Translations under genes and position numbers: made by a program | From: Flavihumibacter fluminis | GTDB lineage: Bacteria > Bacteroidota > Bacteroidia > Chitinophagales > Chitinophagaceae | DNA: 64,000 bases | Assembly (NCBI RefSeq): GCF_021491375.1 | Contig: NZ_JAKEVY010000002.1 | Location: forward strand, 806,001-870,000 | Reading direction: 5' to 3' | Notes under the pieces: generated by a model | What the model saw: only the letters and a program-made list of their open reading frames with translations | The model's database searches: none | What the model was told of the DNA's origin: nothing | In this document: piece after piece, positions 23,946 to 33,095 of the stretch | Layout: every line of letters begins with the position of its first letter | Position numbering within the stretch: the first letter of the stretch is position 1

Positions 23946-24429
23946 TTATTCTCCTTACAATACTCGTGGTTGAATAACCTTCCACAATCGGGTTAATTAT
24001 CACCTGGCCGCCGTTTTCAATTACTTCGCGGTGACCTACCACTTGTTCTACCCGGTAATCGCCCCCTTTTACGAGCACATCCGGCATGATGGAAAGGATC
24101 AGGTCGTAGGGAGTATCTTCATCAAATACCACCACCGCATCTACCATGATCATCGAAGCAATCAGCAGGGCCCTGGATTCCTGATCGTTAATTGGGCGCT
24201 CGGGACCTTTATTCAGACGCTTGACGGAAGCATCGCTGTTGATGCCTACAATCAGGATATCAGCCTCCTGTGCGGCCTGCGTGAGCGAATATATATGACC
24301 GTGATGCACGATGTCGAATACGCCATTGGTAAAGGCAATACGTTTACCAAGAAATTTCCAAACTGCTACCTGGCGGATCAGGGCATCGCGCCCGTACACT
24401 TTCTGATGAATGATACTGGCATTTCGCAT
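23935..24429 (-). CDS. rfaE2: D-glycero-beta-D-manno-heptose 1-phosphate adenylyltransferase
   Basis: Nucleotidyltransferase activating heptose 1-phosphate to ADP-heptose for lipopolysaccharide core. It has 164 residues. FTNGVFDIVHHGHIYSL contains the HxGH-like motif, GINSDASVKRLNKGPERPI follows, and PDVLVKGGDY and IVEGYSTTSIVRRI close the domain. It equals the C-terminal half of E. coli HldE, so the kinase half must be separate. Last gene of the panC-panD-flippase-rfaE2 run, 7 bases after the flippase gene. Confidence 0.93.
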   Translation of the reverse strand: MRNASIIHQKVYGRDALIRQVAVWKFLGKRIAFTNGVFDIVHHGHIYSLTQAAQEADILIVGINSDASVKRLNKGPERPINDQESRALLIASMIMVDAVVVFDEDTPYDLILSIMPDVLVKGGDYRVEQVVGHREVIENGGQVIINPIVEGYSTTSIVRRISQK

Positions 24430-24436
24430 ATGGGGC

Positions 24437-25444
24437 CTATTTAGTTGTTTTTTTTCGGTTGAGCACGGGAAGCAACATCAATGATACGGCACCTGCCACC
24501 AGCACCAGAACAAACTGTGCCAGCCAGAGAATATACCCGAAGGCATTGCCGATCCCTTCACTTAATCCATACAAAGACATGGTTTCCTGTACTAAAATCG
24601 GATAAGCGCCCATACCACCGGGAGTTACTATCATGCCTACGCTTCCTAAAGATAAAACAGAAAAAGAGGGTAACCATCCATATGGCTGGGTGGCCGTCAT
24701 GGCATAGAACCCGATCCGGATACTAGCCAGGTAGAGAAACCAGATCAGAAAAGAATGAAACAAAAACCAGCCTTTATGCTTGAGAAACCGAATGCTATTT
24801 ATGCCCTGCCAGATTCCGCCAACCACCGCTTTGATTTTTTTTACAAAACCGCTATCCGCATACCGTCGTAGTAACCACCAAACCAGGAGCAATAGAAAAA
24901 ACACAATACCAAGCCCGATATACAGCCCCTTATTTCCGGCCTTTTCGGCACCACCATAAAGCAATTGGTTCAACAGGTCGCCCGCATATTTTCCAATAAC
25001 CGAAATCTGTGAAAAAAAAGTAATGGCAAAAACCAGGATCAGGCAGAGCAGATCGAAGGCGCGTTCCGCTACAATGGTGCCAATCAGTTTATCAGCAGGA
25101 ACTTTTTCATACCGGCTTAAGATGGTACATTTCAGTACTTCACCTAATCTTGGTACCCCCTGGTTGGCAAAATAGCCAATGAGTACTGCCAGGTAGGTAT
25201 TGATCAGGGAGGGCTTGTAACCCATGGGTTCCATGAGGATCTTCCAGCGGATGGCCCTGCTGAGATGGCTGACCAGTAAGGCAATGGCCACAGGCACCAG
25301 CAACCAGTAATTGGTTTCGCGCATGGCGGTTTTCATTTCCTCCCAGTGCTCGTCGGAAATTTTACTGAGGCTCCACCACACTAAAAAGATCGCCAGCCCC
25401 AGGAAGAAAGCATATTGAAGCAGGCTGTTGATCTTCTTTTGCAT
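24437..25444 (-). CDS. flippase-like / lysylphosphatidylglycerol synthase transmembrane-domain protein
   Basis: 335 residues with about eight membrane helices. It matches the flippase-like integral membrane family related to the membrane part of MprF (LPG_synthase_TM): HLSRAIRWKILMEPMGYKP, VLIGYFANQGVPRLGEVLKC and ERAFDLLCLILVFAI are typical. The soluble lysyl-transfer domain of MprF is absent, so a lipid or glycolipid translocation role is more likely than lysylation. It lies between panD and rfaE2 in one operon. Confidence 0.85.
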   Translation of the reverse strand: MQKKINSLLQYAFFLGLAIFLVWWSLSKISDEHWEEMKTAMRETNYWLLVPVAIALLVSHLSRAIRWKILMEPMGYKPSLINTYLAVLIGYFANQGVPRLGEVLKCTILSRYEKVPADKLIGTIVAERAFDLLCLILVFAITFFSQISVIGKYAGDLLNQLLYGGAEKAGNKGLYIGLGIVFFLLLLVWWLLRRYADSGFVKKIKAVVGGIWQGINSIRFLKHKGWFLFHSFLIWFLYLASIRIGFYAMTATQPYGWLPSFSVLSLGSVGMIVTPGGMGAYPILVQETMSLYGLSEGIGNAFGYILWLAQFVLVLVAGAVSLMLLPVLNRKKTTK

Positions 25445-25455
25445 AGGACCGTTAT

Positions 25456-25800
25456 TTATAACAAATTACCTTCTTTCGGGAAAATTACCCAGGGTTTGAA
25501 TGTCTTTGCTTCTTCAAACGGCATCCGTGCATAAGATATGATGATCACCACATCCCCCACAGCGCCCTGGCGCGCAGCCGGACCATTCAGACAACATACA
25601 CCAGATCCGCGTTTGCCTTTAATGAGATAGGTTTCGATACGGGAGCCTGTATTCACATTTACCACCTGGATTTTTTCATGTTCGATCATATTTGCAGCAT
25701 CCATCAGGTCTTCATCCAGGGTCAGACTTCCAACATAGTGGAGATTGGCTTCTGTTATGGTAAGGCGGTGTACTTTGGATTTCAGTATCTCGATGTCCAT
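25456..25800 (-). CDS. panD: aspartate 1-decarboxylase PanD
   Basis: Pyruvoyl enzyme making beta-alanine for pantothenate. It has 114 residues. The autocleavage site Gly24-Ser25 is in [11 protein letters not shown], and the active-site Tyr and Arg regions ([22 protein letters not shown]) follow. Second gene after panC, with a 48-base gap, and 11 bases before the flippase gene. Confidence 0.97.
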   Translation of the reverse strand: MDIEILKSKVHRLTITEANLHYVGSLTLDEDLMDAANMIEHEKIQVVNVNTGSRIETYLIKGKRGSGVCCLNGPAARQGAVGDVVIIISYARMPFEEAKTFKPWVIFPKEGNLL

Positions 25801-25848
25801 TTGTTCAGATTTAAAATGCTAAAACGCTTCGCAAGGTAGGATTTTTGT

Positions 25849-26703
25849 TTACTTCCCGCTTTGGATTAACATATTGTCAATAAGTCGCACTTCATCCAGG
25901 TAGGCAGCAGCCAGAGCAACCACCGGTTGTTGGCCATCCCAATGGTCCAGAAGATCGAGGTTGTCAGCATTTGCCAGTGCAACATAATCCACTTTAAAAC
26001 CTGCTTTCTCCAGTTTTTGTTCAGCTGCTTGTAATAATAGACTTGTTAAACCAGGCTGAAGGGTAACACAGATTTCTTTCAACACCTGTGAAATTGTAAC
26101 GGCCTGTGCCCGTTGTGCAGGTAAGAGCCTGGTATTCCTGCTACTCATAGCGAGACCATCTGTTTCACGCAAGGTAGGGCAGGTATGTAAACGGGTAGGA
26201 ATCCGGGTAAGTTCCAGCAAACGCTTTACCACCATACATTGCTGGTAATCTTTTTGTCCCATGTAAAGATTATCAGCTTTCACGATTTCAAGCAGGCGAT
26301 GCATTACCTGGCAAACTCCTTGAAAATGTCCGGGACGGTATTTGCCTTCCAAAATGGTTTCCAGAAATCCGATCGAATAGTTCGGCAGATTGCCTGTTCC
26401 ATTCGGGTAAATCTCTGAGACGTATGGTAAAAAAAGAAGGTTGGTATTGCTTTGAATCAACAGTTCAATATCCTTTTCCAGTGTGATCGGGTATTTTTCA
26501 AAATCCGAAGGATCATTGAATTGGGTTGGGTTTACAAAAATGCTGCAAATAACTGTTTCATTCTCCTTTCGTGCGGCTTCCAATAAGGATAAATGGCCCT
26601 GGTGAAGTGCTCCCATAGTGGGTACAAATCCAATACTGCGGCCCTCTTGCCGGAACTTATCCAGTGCCTGCTGTAGGGGCTCCACCTGCTTAAAAAGGAT
26701 CAT
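25849..26703 (-). CDS. panC: pantothenate synthetase PanC
   Basis: Joins pantoate and beta-alanine using ATP. It has 284 residues. FVPTMGALHQGHLSLL holds the HIGH-type nucleotide motif, SIFVNPTQFN and KYRPGHFQGVCQVMHRL the pantoate site, GQKDYQQCMVVKRL the KMSKS-like region, and MSSRNTRL the C-terminal motif. Divergent from the GT5-like gene; first gene of the operon with panD, which supplies its beta-alanine. Confidence 0.97.
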   Translation of the reverse strand: MILFKQVEPLQQALDKFRQEGRSIGFVPTMGALHQGHLSLLEAARKENETVICSIFVNPTQFNDPSDFEKYPITLEKDIELLIQSNTNLLFLPYVSEIYPNGTGNLPNYSIGFLETILEGKYRPGHFQGVCQVMHRLLEIVKADNLYMGQKDYQQCMVVKRLLELTRIPTRLHTCPTLRETDGLAMSSRNTRLLPAQRAQAVTISQVLKEICVTLQPGLTSLLLQAAEQKLEKAGFKVDYVALANADNLDLLDHWDGQQPVVALAAAYLDEVRLIDNMLIQSGK

Positions 26704-26731
26704 GTGTTGCGGGTTTTAGCCGGAAAAATAC

Positions 26732-26739
26732 TACCTTTG
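26732..26739 (+). promoter_or_regulatory. -7 box TACCTTTG of the GT5-like gene
   Basis: Perfect TAnnTTTG with a TTG at 26707-26709, 22 bases upstream. It gives a leader of about 46 bases. Confidence 0.7.
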
Positions 26740-26791
26740 CACACTATTTGAACGAAAAAACAGAAGGTTTTCACCAATAGTAACCGATCAA

Positions 26792-27604
26792 ATGTCAACA
26801 AAGAAAAGAATTTTATTCATTGCTAACGAGATGTCGCCGTACCTGGAGCTGACAGAATTTTCTGAAATGGTGAACAGGCTGGCAATCAAATCGAACGACA
26901 ATGGCTTTGAAGTGCGTTGCATTATGCCAAGGTTTGGAACCATCAATGAGCGTCGCCATCGTTTGCACGAAGTAGTTCGTCTTTCGGGAATTAATGTATC
27001 GGTTGATAACGATGATTTTCCCCTTCAGATTAAAGTTGCTTCTTTGCCCAATGCCCGTTTGCAGGTTTATTTCCTGGACAACGAGGACCTTTTCAAGCGT
27101 AAATTTGTTTTCCACGACGAAAAGGAAGAATGGTTTGAAGACAATAGCCTGCGGACCATTTTCTTCTGTAAAGGAGCATTGGAAACTGTTAAAAAATTCG
27201 GATGGCCTCCTGATATCATTCATTGCAGTGGATGGATGAGTGGATTGATTCCGCTGTATCTGAAAACTGCCTATAAAAAAGAGCCGGTATTTAGTCACAG
27301 TAAAACTGTGTTTACCATTGGACAGAATACGTTCAAGGAAAAGCTGGGACCGGATTTTATGAAGCAGGCTATCATTCACACCAATATTAAGGAAAAAGAC
27401 CTGGAGCCTTTCAAGGAAGGAACCAATCTTGCTATGTTTAAAGGCGGAGCTACCTATTCAGATGCCATTACATTTGGTGCTGAAAAAGTAGATAAAAAAC
27501 TGGCGGAGGAATTCGCTAAAGCAAAAGGCAAGAAAATTCTGGCATACAATGCGGAGTCTGATTTAACAGACTATTTACAACTGTATACCGACCTTGCTAA
27601 ATAG
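26792..27604 (+). CDS. glycogen/starch synthase N-terminal-domain protein (GT5-like)
   Basis: 270 residues related only to the N-terminal Rossmann half of GT5 glycogen synthases: RILFIANEMSPYLELTEFSEM, VRCIMPRFGTINERRHRLHEV, LEKVKK-like helix and PPDIIHCSGWMSGLIPLYL. The KxGGL nucleotide-sugar motif near the N terminus is replaced (ELTEFSEM), and the entire C-terminal GT-B domain is missing, so glucosyl transfer by this protein alone is doubtful. Short proteins like this next to panC recur in Bacteroidota, so it looks like a stable family and not a broken gene. Confidence 0.8.
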   Translation: MSTKKRILFIANEMSPYLELTEFSEMVNRLAIKSNDNGFEVRCIMPRFGTINERRHRLHEVVRLSGINVSVDNDDFPLQIKVASLPNARLQVYFLDNEDLFKRKFVFHDEKEEWFEDNSLRTIFFCKGALETVKKFGWPPDIIHCSGWMSGLIPLYLKTAYKKEPVFSHSKTVFTIGQNTFKEKLGPDFMKQAIIHTNIKEKDLEPFKEGTNLAMFKGGATYSDAITFGAEKVDKKLAEEFAKAKGKKILAYNAESDLTDYLQLYTDLAK

Positions 27605-27648
27605 TCATTGCTGAATCTAACTTTTTAAGATTAATAACCGGATCGTTT

Positions 27649-29076
27649 GTGAAGAAACTTCTGTTGAGCCTTTCCTCTGTAATCGCTCTCGTATTACTGA
27701 TTGAGTCCTGTACCAAAATCCGGACAACCGAACTCGGCGGGGGATTAATCCCCGCTGTTGATAATGTAACGGTTTTTGATACTACGCTGGAGGTGATCTC
27801 TTCGGTTTTTGGTCTACCTGACAGTACTCGTCAAACCCGTGATGCAGATCATCTCTTTGGTATTCTGGAAGATCCATTTTTTGGGACTACCACAGGTGAA
27901 ATGTACGTTCAACTGCATCCCAATCTGTTTGGAACGTATCCATTCGGCAGTTCCCGTGATAGTCTGATTGGGCTGGATTCAGTGGTTTTATCACTTCGCT
28001 ACAAGTCCATTTATGGGGATACGAATTCCGTGCAGGGATTCAAAATCTACGAAATTGATCAGTCTGCCCCGTTTCGTGATTCCTCTACCGGTTACCTCAT
28101 CAGTCATCCTTCTTTTGCAGTTTCCAATCTGATAGGTGAGAAAAATAATGTTTCCTACCTGACACTGAATGATAGTTTGCAGTACATCCGCGCAAAGGAT
28201 ACGGTAAAAGCAGTCAATGAATTACGTATTGTATTGCCGAATGAATTCGGCATGCGCCTGATGAATTTTGATACTACCATTTACAAGACGGACTCTGCTT
28301 TCAATGCTAATTTTAAAGGTTTGGCAATTCTGCCAGACGCGGCATCTGCGCTTAAAAAGGCGATTGCGTATTTTAATCTGGCGGATCAGGGCGGAACACG
28401 TTTAAGTTTTCACTATCGTACCACCCGTAATGGTAAACCGGATACTACTGTAACTGACTTTGTTCTACGTACCAATTACCGGGCAACCGCCAATATCGTG
28501 AGGAAGGATCCAACAGGTACACCTTTTGGAAACCAACTGGCAAATGGCGGGGATAATCAATCCGAAGTATTTATTCAAAGCACTCCCGGTTCCTATAGCC
28601 TGATTAAAATCCCTGGCTTACAGGAGCTGAATAACCGATTATTATACAAAGCTGTACTAATAGCTGAACAATTAGAAGGTTATGAAGAAGCAAGTTTCCC
28701 TACACCTGGGCTCCTGTTCCTGGATGCAGTCGACAGTGCCAACTCAAGGTTTATTACCATACCCAATTCATGGGTTTTCCAACAGAATAGCAGTCCGCTT
28801 TTTTATGATCCAGGAACTTTTGGCGGTTTTCTAAACAACAAACGATTTGAATTCGATCTCACCTCTTATATTCAGGGAATTGTAACAAGGAAAGAAAAAT
28901 CGTTTGCCCTTCGGTTGTATGCGCCTTTTACAACACGGCCTGTGGTGACTTCCATTGGCTCCAATCAGATTCCGATTACGATCAGTAACAGGTTAGGTTC
29001 CGGCAGGACGGTAATTGGGGGTGGTTCGCATCCCACACAAAAAATGCGTCTCTACCTCGTTTATTCAAGGTTGTAA
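27649..29076 (+). CDS. DUF4270 lipoprotein
   Basis: 475 residues starting at a GTG. The signal peptide KKLLLSLSSVIALVLLIESC ends in a lipobox Cys. The rest matches DUF4270: ELGGGLIPAVDNVTVFDTTL, HLFGILEDPFFGTTTGEMYVQ, and the closing KMRLYLVYSRL. A surface or periplasmic beta-sandwich protein typical of Bacteroidota; function unknown. It follows the GT5-like gene by 44 bases and precedes metK, probably in the same operon as the former. Confidence 0.88.
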   Translation: MKKLLLSLSSVIALVLLIESCTKIRTTELGGGLIPAVDNVTVFDTTLEVISSVFGLPDSTRQTRDADHLFGILEDPFFGTTTGEMYVQLHPNLFGTYPFGSSRDSLIGLDSVVLSLRYKSIYGDTNSVQGFKIYEIDQSAPFRDSSTGYLISHPSFAVSNLIGEKNNVSYLTLNDSLQYIRAKDTVKAVNELRIVLPNEFGMRLMNFDTTIYKTDSAFNANFKGLAILPDAASALKKAIAYFNLADQGGTRLSFHYRTTRNGKPDTTVTDFVLRTNYRATANIVRKDPTGTPFGNQLANGGDNQSEVFIQSTPGSYSLIKIPGLQELNNRLLYKAVLIAEQLEGYEEASFPTPGLLFLDAVDSANSRFITIPNSWVFQQNSSPLFYDPGTFGGFLNNKRFEFDLTSYIQGIVTRKEKSFALRLYAPFTTRPVVTSIGSNQIPITISNRLGSGRTVIGGGSHPTQKMRLYLVYSRL

Positions 29077-29088
29077 GCATTAGACTAT

Positions 29089-29096
29089 TATATTTG
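29089..29096 (+). promoter_or_regulatory. metK: -7 box TATATTTG of metK
   Basis: Perfect TAnnTTTG, 28 bases before the metK ATG; TTG at 29071-29073 lies 15 bases upstream. Confidence 0.65.
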
Positions 29097-29124
29097 CTCC
29101 GAATTTTTTAAATTATCTTTTTAC

Positions 29125-30378
29125 ATGCCTTATTTATTTACTTCCGAGAGTGTATCAGAAGGACATCCGGATAAAGTGGCTGACCAGATTTCAGATGCAC
29201 TCATAGATAATTTTCTCGCATTTGATCCGCAATCCAAAGTTGCTTGTGAAACGCTGGTAACCACCGGACAGGTGGTACTGGCAGGTGAGGTGAAAAGTAA
29301 AGCCTACCTGGATGTACAGGAAATTGCCCGTGGAGTGATTAAAAAAATTGGCTACACCAAAAGTGAGTACATGTTTGAAGCCAACTCTTGTGGTGTATTA
29401 TCAGCTATTCATGAACAATCACCCGATATCAACCAGGGTGTTGACAAAAAGAAGAAAGAAGAGCAGGGGGCTGGAGACCAGGGAATGATGTTTGGTTATG
29501 CAACCAATGAAACAGAGGATTACATGCCGCTGGCCCTGGATATTGCACATAAAATTCTGCAGGAACTTGCTGCATTGCGCCGTGAGAATAAGCAGATCAA
29601 ATACCTGCGTCCTGATGCAAAGAGCCAGGTAACACTGGAATACGATGATAACAACAAACCGATCCGTATCGATGCAATTGTTATCTCTACCCAGCACGAT
29701 GATTTTGATTCGGAAGCCAAGATGCTGGCAAAAATCAAGCAGGACATGATCGAGATCCTGATCCCGAGAATCAAATCAAAGTATAAGAAATACGCCAAAC
29801 TGTTCAACGATAAAATCAAGTATCATATCAACCCAACCGGAAAATTTGTGATTGGTGGTCCGCATGGTGATACTGGTTTAACCGGCCGTAAGATCATCGT
29901 AGATACCTATGGTGGTAAAGGTGCACACGGTGGTGGAGCCTTCAGTGGAAAAGATCCTTCCAAAGTGGATCGTTCTGCTGCCTATGCAACCCGTCATATT
30001 GCTAAAAACCTGGTGGCTGCGGGTTTGTGTGATGAAGTACTGGTGCAGGTTTCCTATGCAATTGGAGTAGCTCAGCCAATGGGGCTTTATATCAACACCT
30101 ACGGCACTGCTAAAGTGGAGCTGACGGATGGTGAAATTGCGAAGAAGGTATCAGAGCTGTTTGACATGCGTCCTTTCTTCATTGAAAAAAGACTGAAACT
30201 GCGTTCTCCGATTTACAGTGAAACAGCAGCATATGGACATATGGGTCGTAAGTCTGAAATCGTGGAGAAAAGCTTTAAATCCCCGGATGGTAAAGTAGTA
30301 AAGAAAAAAGTTGAACTCTTTACCTGGGAAAAACTGGATTATGTTTCCAAAGTGAAAAAAGCATTCGGACTTAAATAA
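29125..30378 (+). CDS. metK: S-adenosylmethionine synthetase
   Basis: Makes SAM from methionine and ATP. It has 417 residues. [20 protein letters not shown] is the N-terminal methionine/ATP motif, [12 protein letters not shown] the first signature, and [19 protein letters not shown] the second. An internal section ([20 protein letters not shown] onward) is longer than in E. coli MetK, as is usual in Bacteroidota. Followed by a strong terminator. Confidence 0.98.
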   Translation: MPYLFTSESVSEGHPDKVADQISDALIDNFLAFDPQSKVACETLVTTGQVVLAGEVKSKAYLDVQEIARGVIKKIGYTKSEYMFEANSCGVLSAIHEQSPDINQGVDKKKKEEQGAGDQGMMFGYATNETEDYMPLALDIAHKILQELAALRRENKQIKYLRPDAKSQVTLEYDDNNKPIRIDAIVISTQHDDFDSEAKMLAKIKQDMIEILIPRIKSKYKKYAKLFNDKIKYHINPTGKFVIGGPHGDTGLTGRKIIVDTYGGKGAHGGGAFSGKDPSKVDRSAAYATRHIAKNLVAAGLCDEVLVQVSYAIGVAQPMGLYINTYGTAKVELTDGEIAKKVSELFDMRPFFIEKRLKLRSPIYSETAAYGHMGRKSEIVEKSFKSPDGKVVKKKVELFTWEKLDYVSKVKKAFGLK

Positions 30379-30383
30379 TCAGC

Positions 30384-30406
30384 AAGCCACCTTCGGGTGG
30401 CTTTTT
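30384..30406 (+). terminator. Rho-independent terminator after metK
   Basis: 8-bp stem AAGCCACC / GGTGGCTT with a TTCG tetraloop, then TTT. It lies six bases after the metK stop. Confidence 0.9.
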
Positions 30407-30421
30407 AATTACCTTTAACCC

Positions 30422-31201
30422 ATGAAATCGTTTCGCTCCCAGCCTCAACAGAATCGTCCCAAAAAATCAGCTCTCATCATTGGTCGTGTTAAGCTAATAG
30501 CAGCCATGAAAGAGGGCCGCCAACTGGAACGGATTTACCTAATGAACACGGCCCATGGTCCGGAGATTGAAGAAATAAAAAAACTGGCAACCAGCCTCCA
30601 GGTGCCGATCAACAAAGTACCTGTTGAAAAACTAAACGGATTTAATATCACGGATCATGAAGGCGTGGTTGGATTGATTGCCAAGATTCAGTATCATGAC
30701 CTGCAGGATACCATCAGTTTTATAGTTGAGAAAGGCGAAACGCCCCTTTTGTTGATACTGGATGGGGTTACGGACATCCGGAATATAGGGGCGATAGCGC
30801 GTACCGCCTATTGCTGCGGTGTGCAGGCGATCATCATACCAGATAAAGGAGTGGGGGCGTTGAATGATGATGCTATTCAGACATCTGCAGGTGCTTTGGA
30901 AAAAATAAAGGTTTGCCGGGTGAATAGTCTGATGAAGGCAGTGGATACCCTGCACCTCAACGGTATTGCAGTATATGCCAGTGAAATGACTGCGGAAAAA
31001 CTGGTATATGATTGTGATTTTGCAGCACCCGCCGCTGTTATCATGGGCAGTGAAGACAAAGGAATTTTTCCAGCATTAATGAAGATTGCAGATACCCCGT
31101 TTCGCATACCCATGGCGGGTGGCTTTGAGTCTCTGAATGTGTCAGTAGCGACCGGCATGATCCTTTATGAAGCCATGCGGCAACGATCCGGTAAAAATTG
31201 A
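30422..31201 (+). CDS. rlmB: TrmH/SpoU-family rRNA 2'-O-methyltransferase RlmB-like
   Basis: SAM-dependent RNA ribose methyltransferase of 259 residues. An N-terminal L30e-like substrate domain (LIIGRVKLIAAMKEG, residues 18-90) precedes the SpoU catalytic knot: ILDGVTDIRNIGAIARTAYC (motif 1), VIMGSEDKGI (motif 2) and IPMAGGFESLNVSVATGMILY (motif 3). RlmB methylates G2251 of 23S rRNA; the close architecture supports this, but other TrmH targets are possible. TACCTTTA (one mismatch to the -7 box) ends four bases before the ATG. Confidence 0.88.
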   Translation: MKSFRSQPQQNRPKKSALIIGRVKLIAAMKEGRQLERIYLMNTAHGPEIEEIKKLATSLQVPINKVPVEKLNGFNITDHEGVVGLIAKIQYHDLQDTISFIVEKGETPLLLILDGVTDIRNIGAIARTAYCCGVQAIIIPDKGVGALNDDAIQTSAGALEKIKVCRVNSLMKAVDTLHLNGIAVYASEMTAEKLVYDCDFAAPAAVIMGSEDKGIFPALMKIADTPFRIPMAGGFESLNVSVATGMILYEAMRQRSGKN

Positions 31202-31236
31202 GGAAAAAGAACGAATTTAACGTACCAAACTTGTCT

Positions 31237-32112
31237 ATGTCTAACAACCAGACTTTGCAGCTAATAGAATGTCCGAGGGATGCCATGCAGGGATGGCCAC
31301 AGATGATTCCTGTTTTCCAGAAAGTGGCTTACCTGAATGCCCTGTTACATGTAGGATTTCATACCATTGATTTCGGAAGTTTTGTATCACCCAAAGCCAT
31401 ACCACAAATGGCAGATACGCGGGAAGTTCTGGAGGCGCTGGACCTGAGCGCTTCCCGATCCGGACTGCTGGCAATAGTTGCCAATACCCGCGGAGCACAG
31501 GATGCAGCGGCATATGATACTATTCAGTCGATCGGTTTTCCCTTTTCTGTTTCTGAAACTTTTCAGCGCCGTAATACCAACAGTACTATTGAACATTCCT
31601 TTGGAACCGTGAGTGAAATACAGGAAATCTGTATGAAAAAAGGAAAGGACCTGGTAATTTACCTGTCGATGGGATTTGGAAATCCTTACGGAGATCCCTG
31701 GTCGGAGGAACTGGTACTAAGCTGGGCAGAAAAGATAGCGGCAGTAGGTGTCCGAACCATTTCACTGGCTGATACAGTAGGACTGGCTGAGCCTGACCAG
31801 ATCAAACAATTAACCGGTGCATTAATTGCTGATTTACCGCAAGTGCGGATTGGTGTACATCTGCACGCTAAGGCTGAGAACCGTCTGGCGAAGCTGGAAG
31901 CAGCCTTCAAAGCAGGCTGCCGGCGATTTGACGGAGCACTCAAAGGAATCGGGGGCTGTCCCATGGCAGGTGATAAACTGATAGGAAATATGGATACCGA
32001 ATTTATCATTCAGTTCCTTGAGGCCCAGGGCATCGAAACCGGCATACACAAGGGTGCTTTGCAGAAAGCCAACCTGTTATCCAAAGAAGTTTTTTCCCCG
32101 GTGATTTTATGA
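31237..32112 (+). CDS. hydroxymethylglutaryl-CoA lyase
   Basis: HMGL-type TIM-barrel lyase splitting HMG-CoA to acetyl-CoA and acetoacetate, in leucine degradation or ketone metabolism. It has 291 residues from the ATG at 31237 (a TTG at 31198 overlapping rlmB is possible but unlikely). LIECPRDAMQGW holds the catalytic Arg-Asp, SLADTVGLAEPDQI and GVHLHAKAENRL the metal His residues, and GGCPMAGDKLIGNMDTE the catalytic Cys loop. The 3' end overlaps the GSCFA gene by four bases. Confidence 0.93.
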   Translation: MSNNQTLQLIECPRDAMQGWPQMIPVFQKVAYLNALLHVGFHTIDFGSFVSPKAIPQMADTREVLEALDLSASRSGLLAIVANTRGAQDAAAYDTIQSIGFPFSVSETFQRRNTNSTIEHSFGTVSEIQEICMKKGKDLVIYLSMGFGNPYGDPWSEELVLSWAEKIAAVGVRTISLADTVGLAEPDQIKQLTGALIADLPQVRIGVHLHAKAENRLAKLEAAFKAGCRRFDGALKGIGGCPMAGDKLIGNMDTEFIIQFLEAQGIETGIHKGALQKANLLSKEVFSPVIL

Positions 32113-33095
32113 AATGGATGGCGGATATTGATATCAGGGGTCCTCAAAAAGGAATTACCTACCAGGATCCCATCTTTCTGATTGGTTCCTGTTTCACAGA
32201 GCATATCGGCAATAAATTACAGGAACTAAAGTATTCCGTTTGCCAAAACCCACATGGAATTCTTTTTGACCCCATAAGCGTGTGTCAGAGCCTGGTGAGT
32301 TATATTGAAGGAAGACAATACGGCCCTTCCGATTTATTTTTTTATAATGAACTCTGGCAGAGCTGGGCGCATCATTCGCGGTTTTCGGGTATGGACCAGG
32401 GCCTGGTGTTACAGCAAATCAATGCCTCACAATCACGGGCAGCCGAATTTTTGCGAACTGCCAAATGGCTGATCATAACCCTGGGATCTTCTTATTCGTA
32501 TCGGTTGGTACAAGAAGGGGAGAAGCCAGTCGCCAATTGTCATCGCGCCCCGGCACAATGGTTCCGCAAACATTTATGTACGATTGATGAAACAGTAGCT
32601 GCACTGGATAATACCCTTCACCGGCTTTTTCACGGGAACCCAGATCTGCAGGTGATCTTTACTGTGAGTCCGGTTCGTCATTTAAGAGATGGGGTGGTGG
32701 AAAATAACCGAAGCAAGGCACGATTACTGGAAGCGGTACATCACCTGGTAGGAAAATTCAACCGGCTGCATTATTTCCCGGCCTATGAGCTCGTAATTGA
32801 TGTGTTGCGTGATTACCGGTTTTATGATATCGATTTGGCACACCCGAATTACCAGGCAACCAGTTATGTGCTGGAGCAGTTTAAAACGCATTATATAGAG
32901 CCTGCTGCACAGGAATTGATGGATAAGATACAGCAAATAATACATGCGCGGCGGCATAAGGCCTTTCAGCCTGAAACGCAGGCCCATCAACATTTCCTGG
33001 CCAGTTTTGAGAAGAAAACTGCTGATTTGGCGGAAACCCATCCTTTTTTGGATCTGTCGGAGGAGCTGGCTTATTTCAGAAATGGGAAAGGTTAA
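32109..33095 (+). CDS. GSCFA-domain protein (SGNH-like)
   Basis: 328 residues. ISGSCFxE-type signature at PIFLIGSCFTEHIGNKL (residues 21-37) defines the GSCFA family, related to SGNH/GDSL hydrolases. A second block is LIITLGSSYSYRL, and the C-terminal catalytic-like triad region is YELVIDVLRDYRFYDIDLAHPN, with Asp and His. It is probably an esterase or lipase acting on an unknown acyl or glycan substrate. Translationally coupled (ATGA) to the HMG-CoA lyase gene, suggesting joint expression; the functional link is unclear. Confidence 0.88.
   Translation: MKWMADIDIRGPQKGITYQDPIFLIGSCFTEHIGNKLQELKYSVCQNPHGILFDPISVCQSLVSYIEGRQYGPSDLFFYNELWQSWAHHSRFSGMDQGLVLQQINASQSRAAEFLRTAKWLIITLGSSYSYRLVQEGEKPVANCHRAPAQWFRKHLCTIDETVAALDNTLHRLFHGNPDLQVIFTVSPVRHLRDGVVENNRSKARLLEAVHHLVGKFNRLHYFPAYELVIDVLRDYRFYDIDLAHPNYQATSYVLEQFKTHYIEPAAQELMDKIQQIIHARRHKAFQPETQAHQHFLASFEKKTADLAETHPFLDLSEELAYFRNGKG

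Noticed and set aside
26792-27604. Frameshifted full-length glycogen synthase
   Set aside because: After the stop comes an intact DUF4270 gene; no C-terminal GT-B sequence is visible in any frame, and short homologues next to panC are typical of the phylum.
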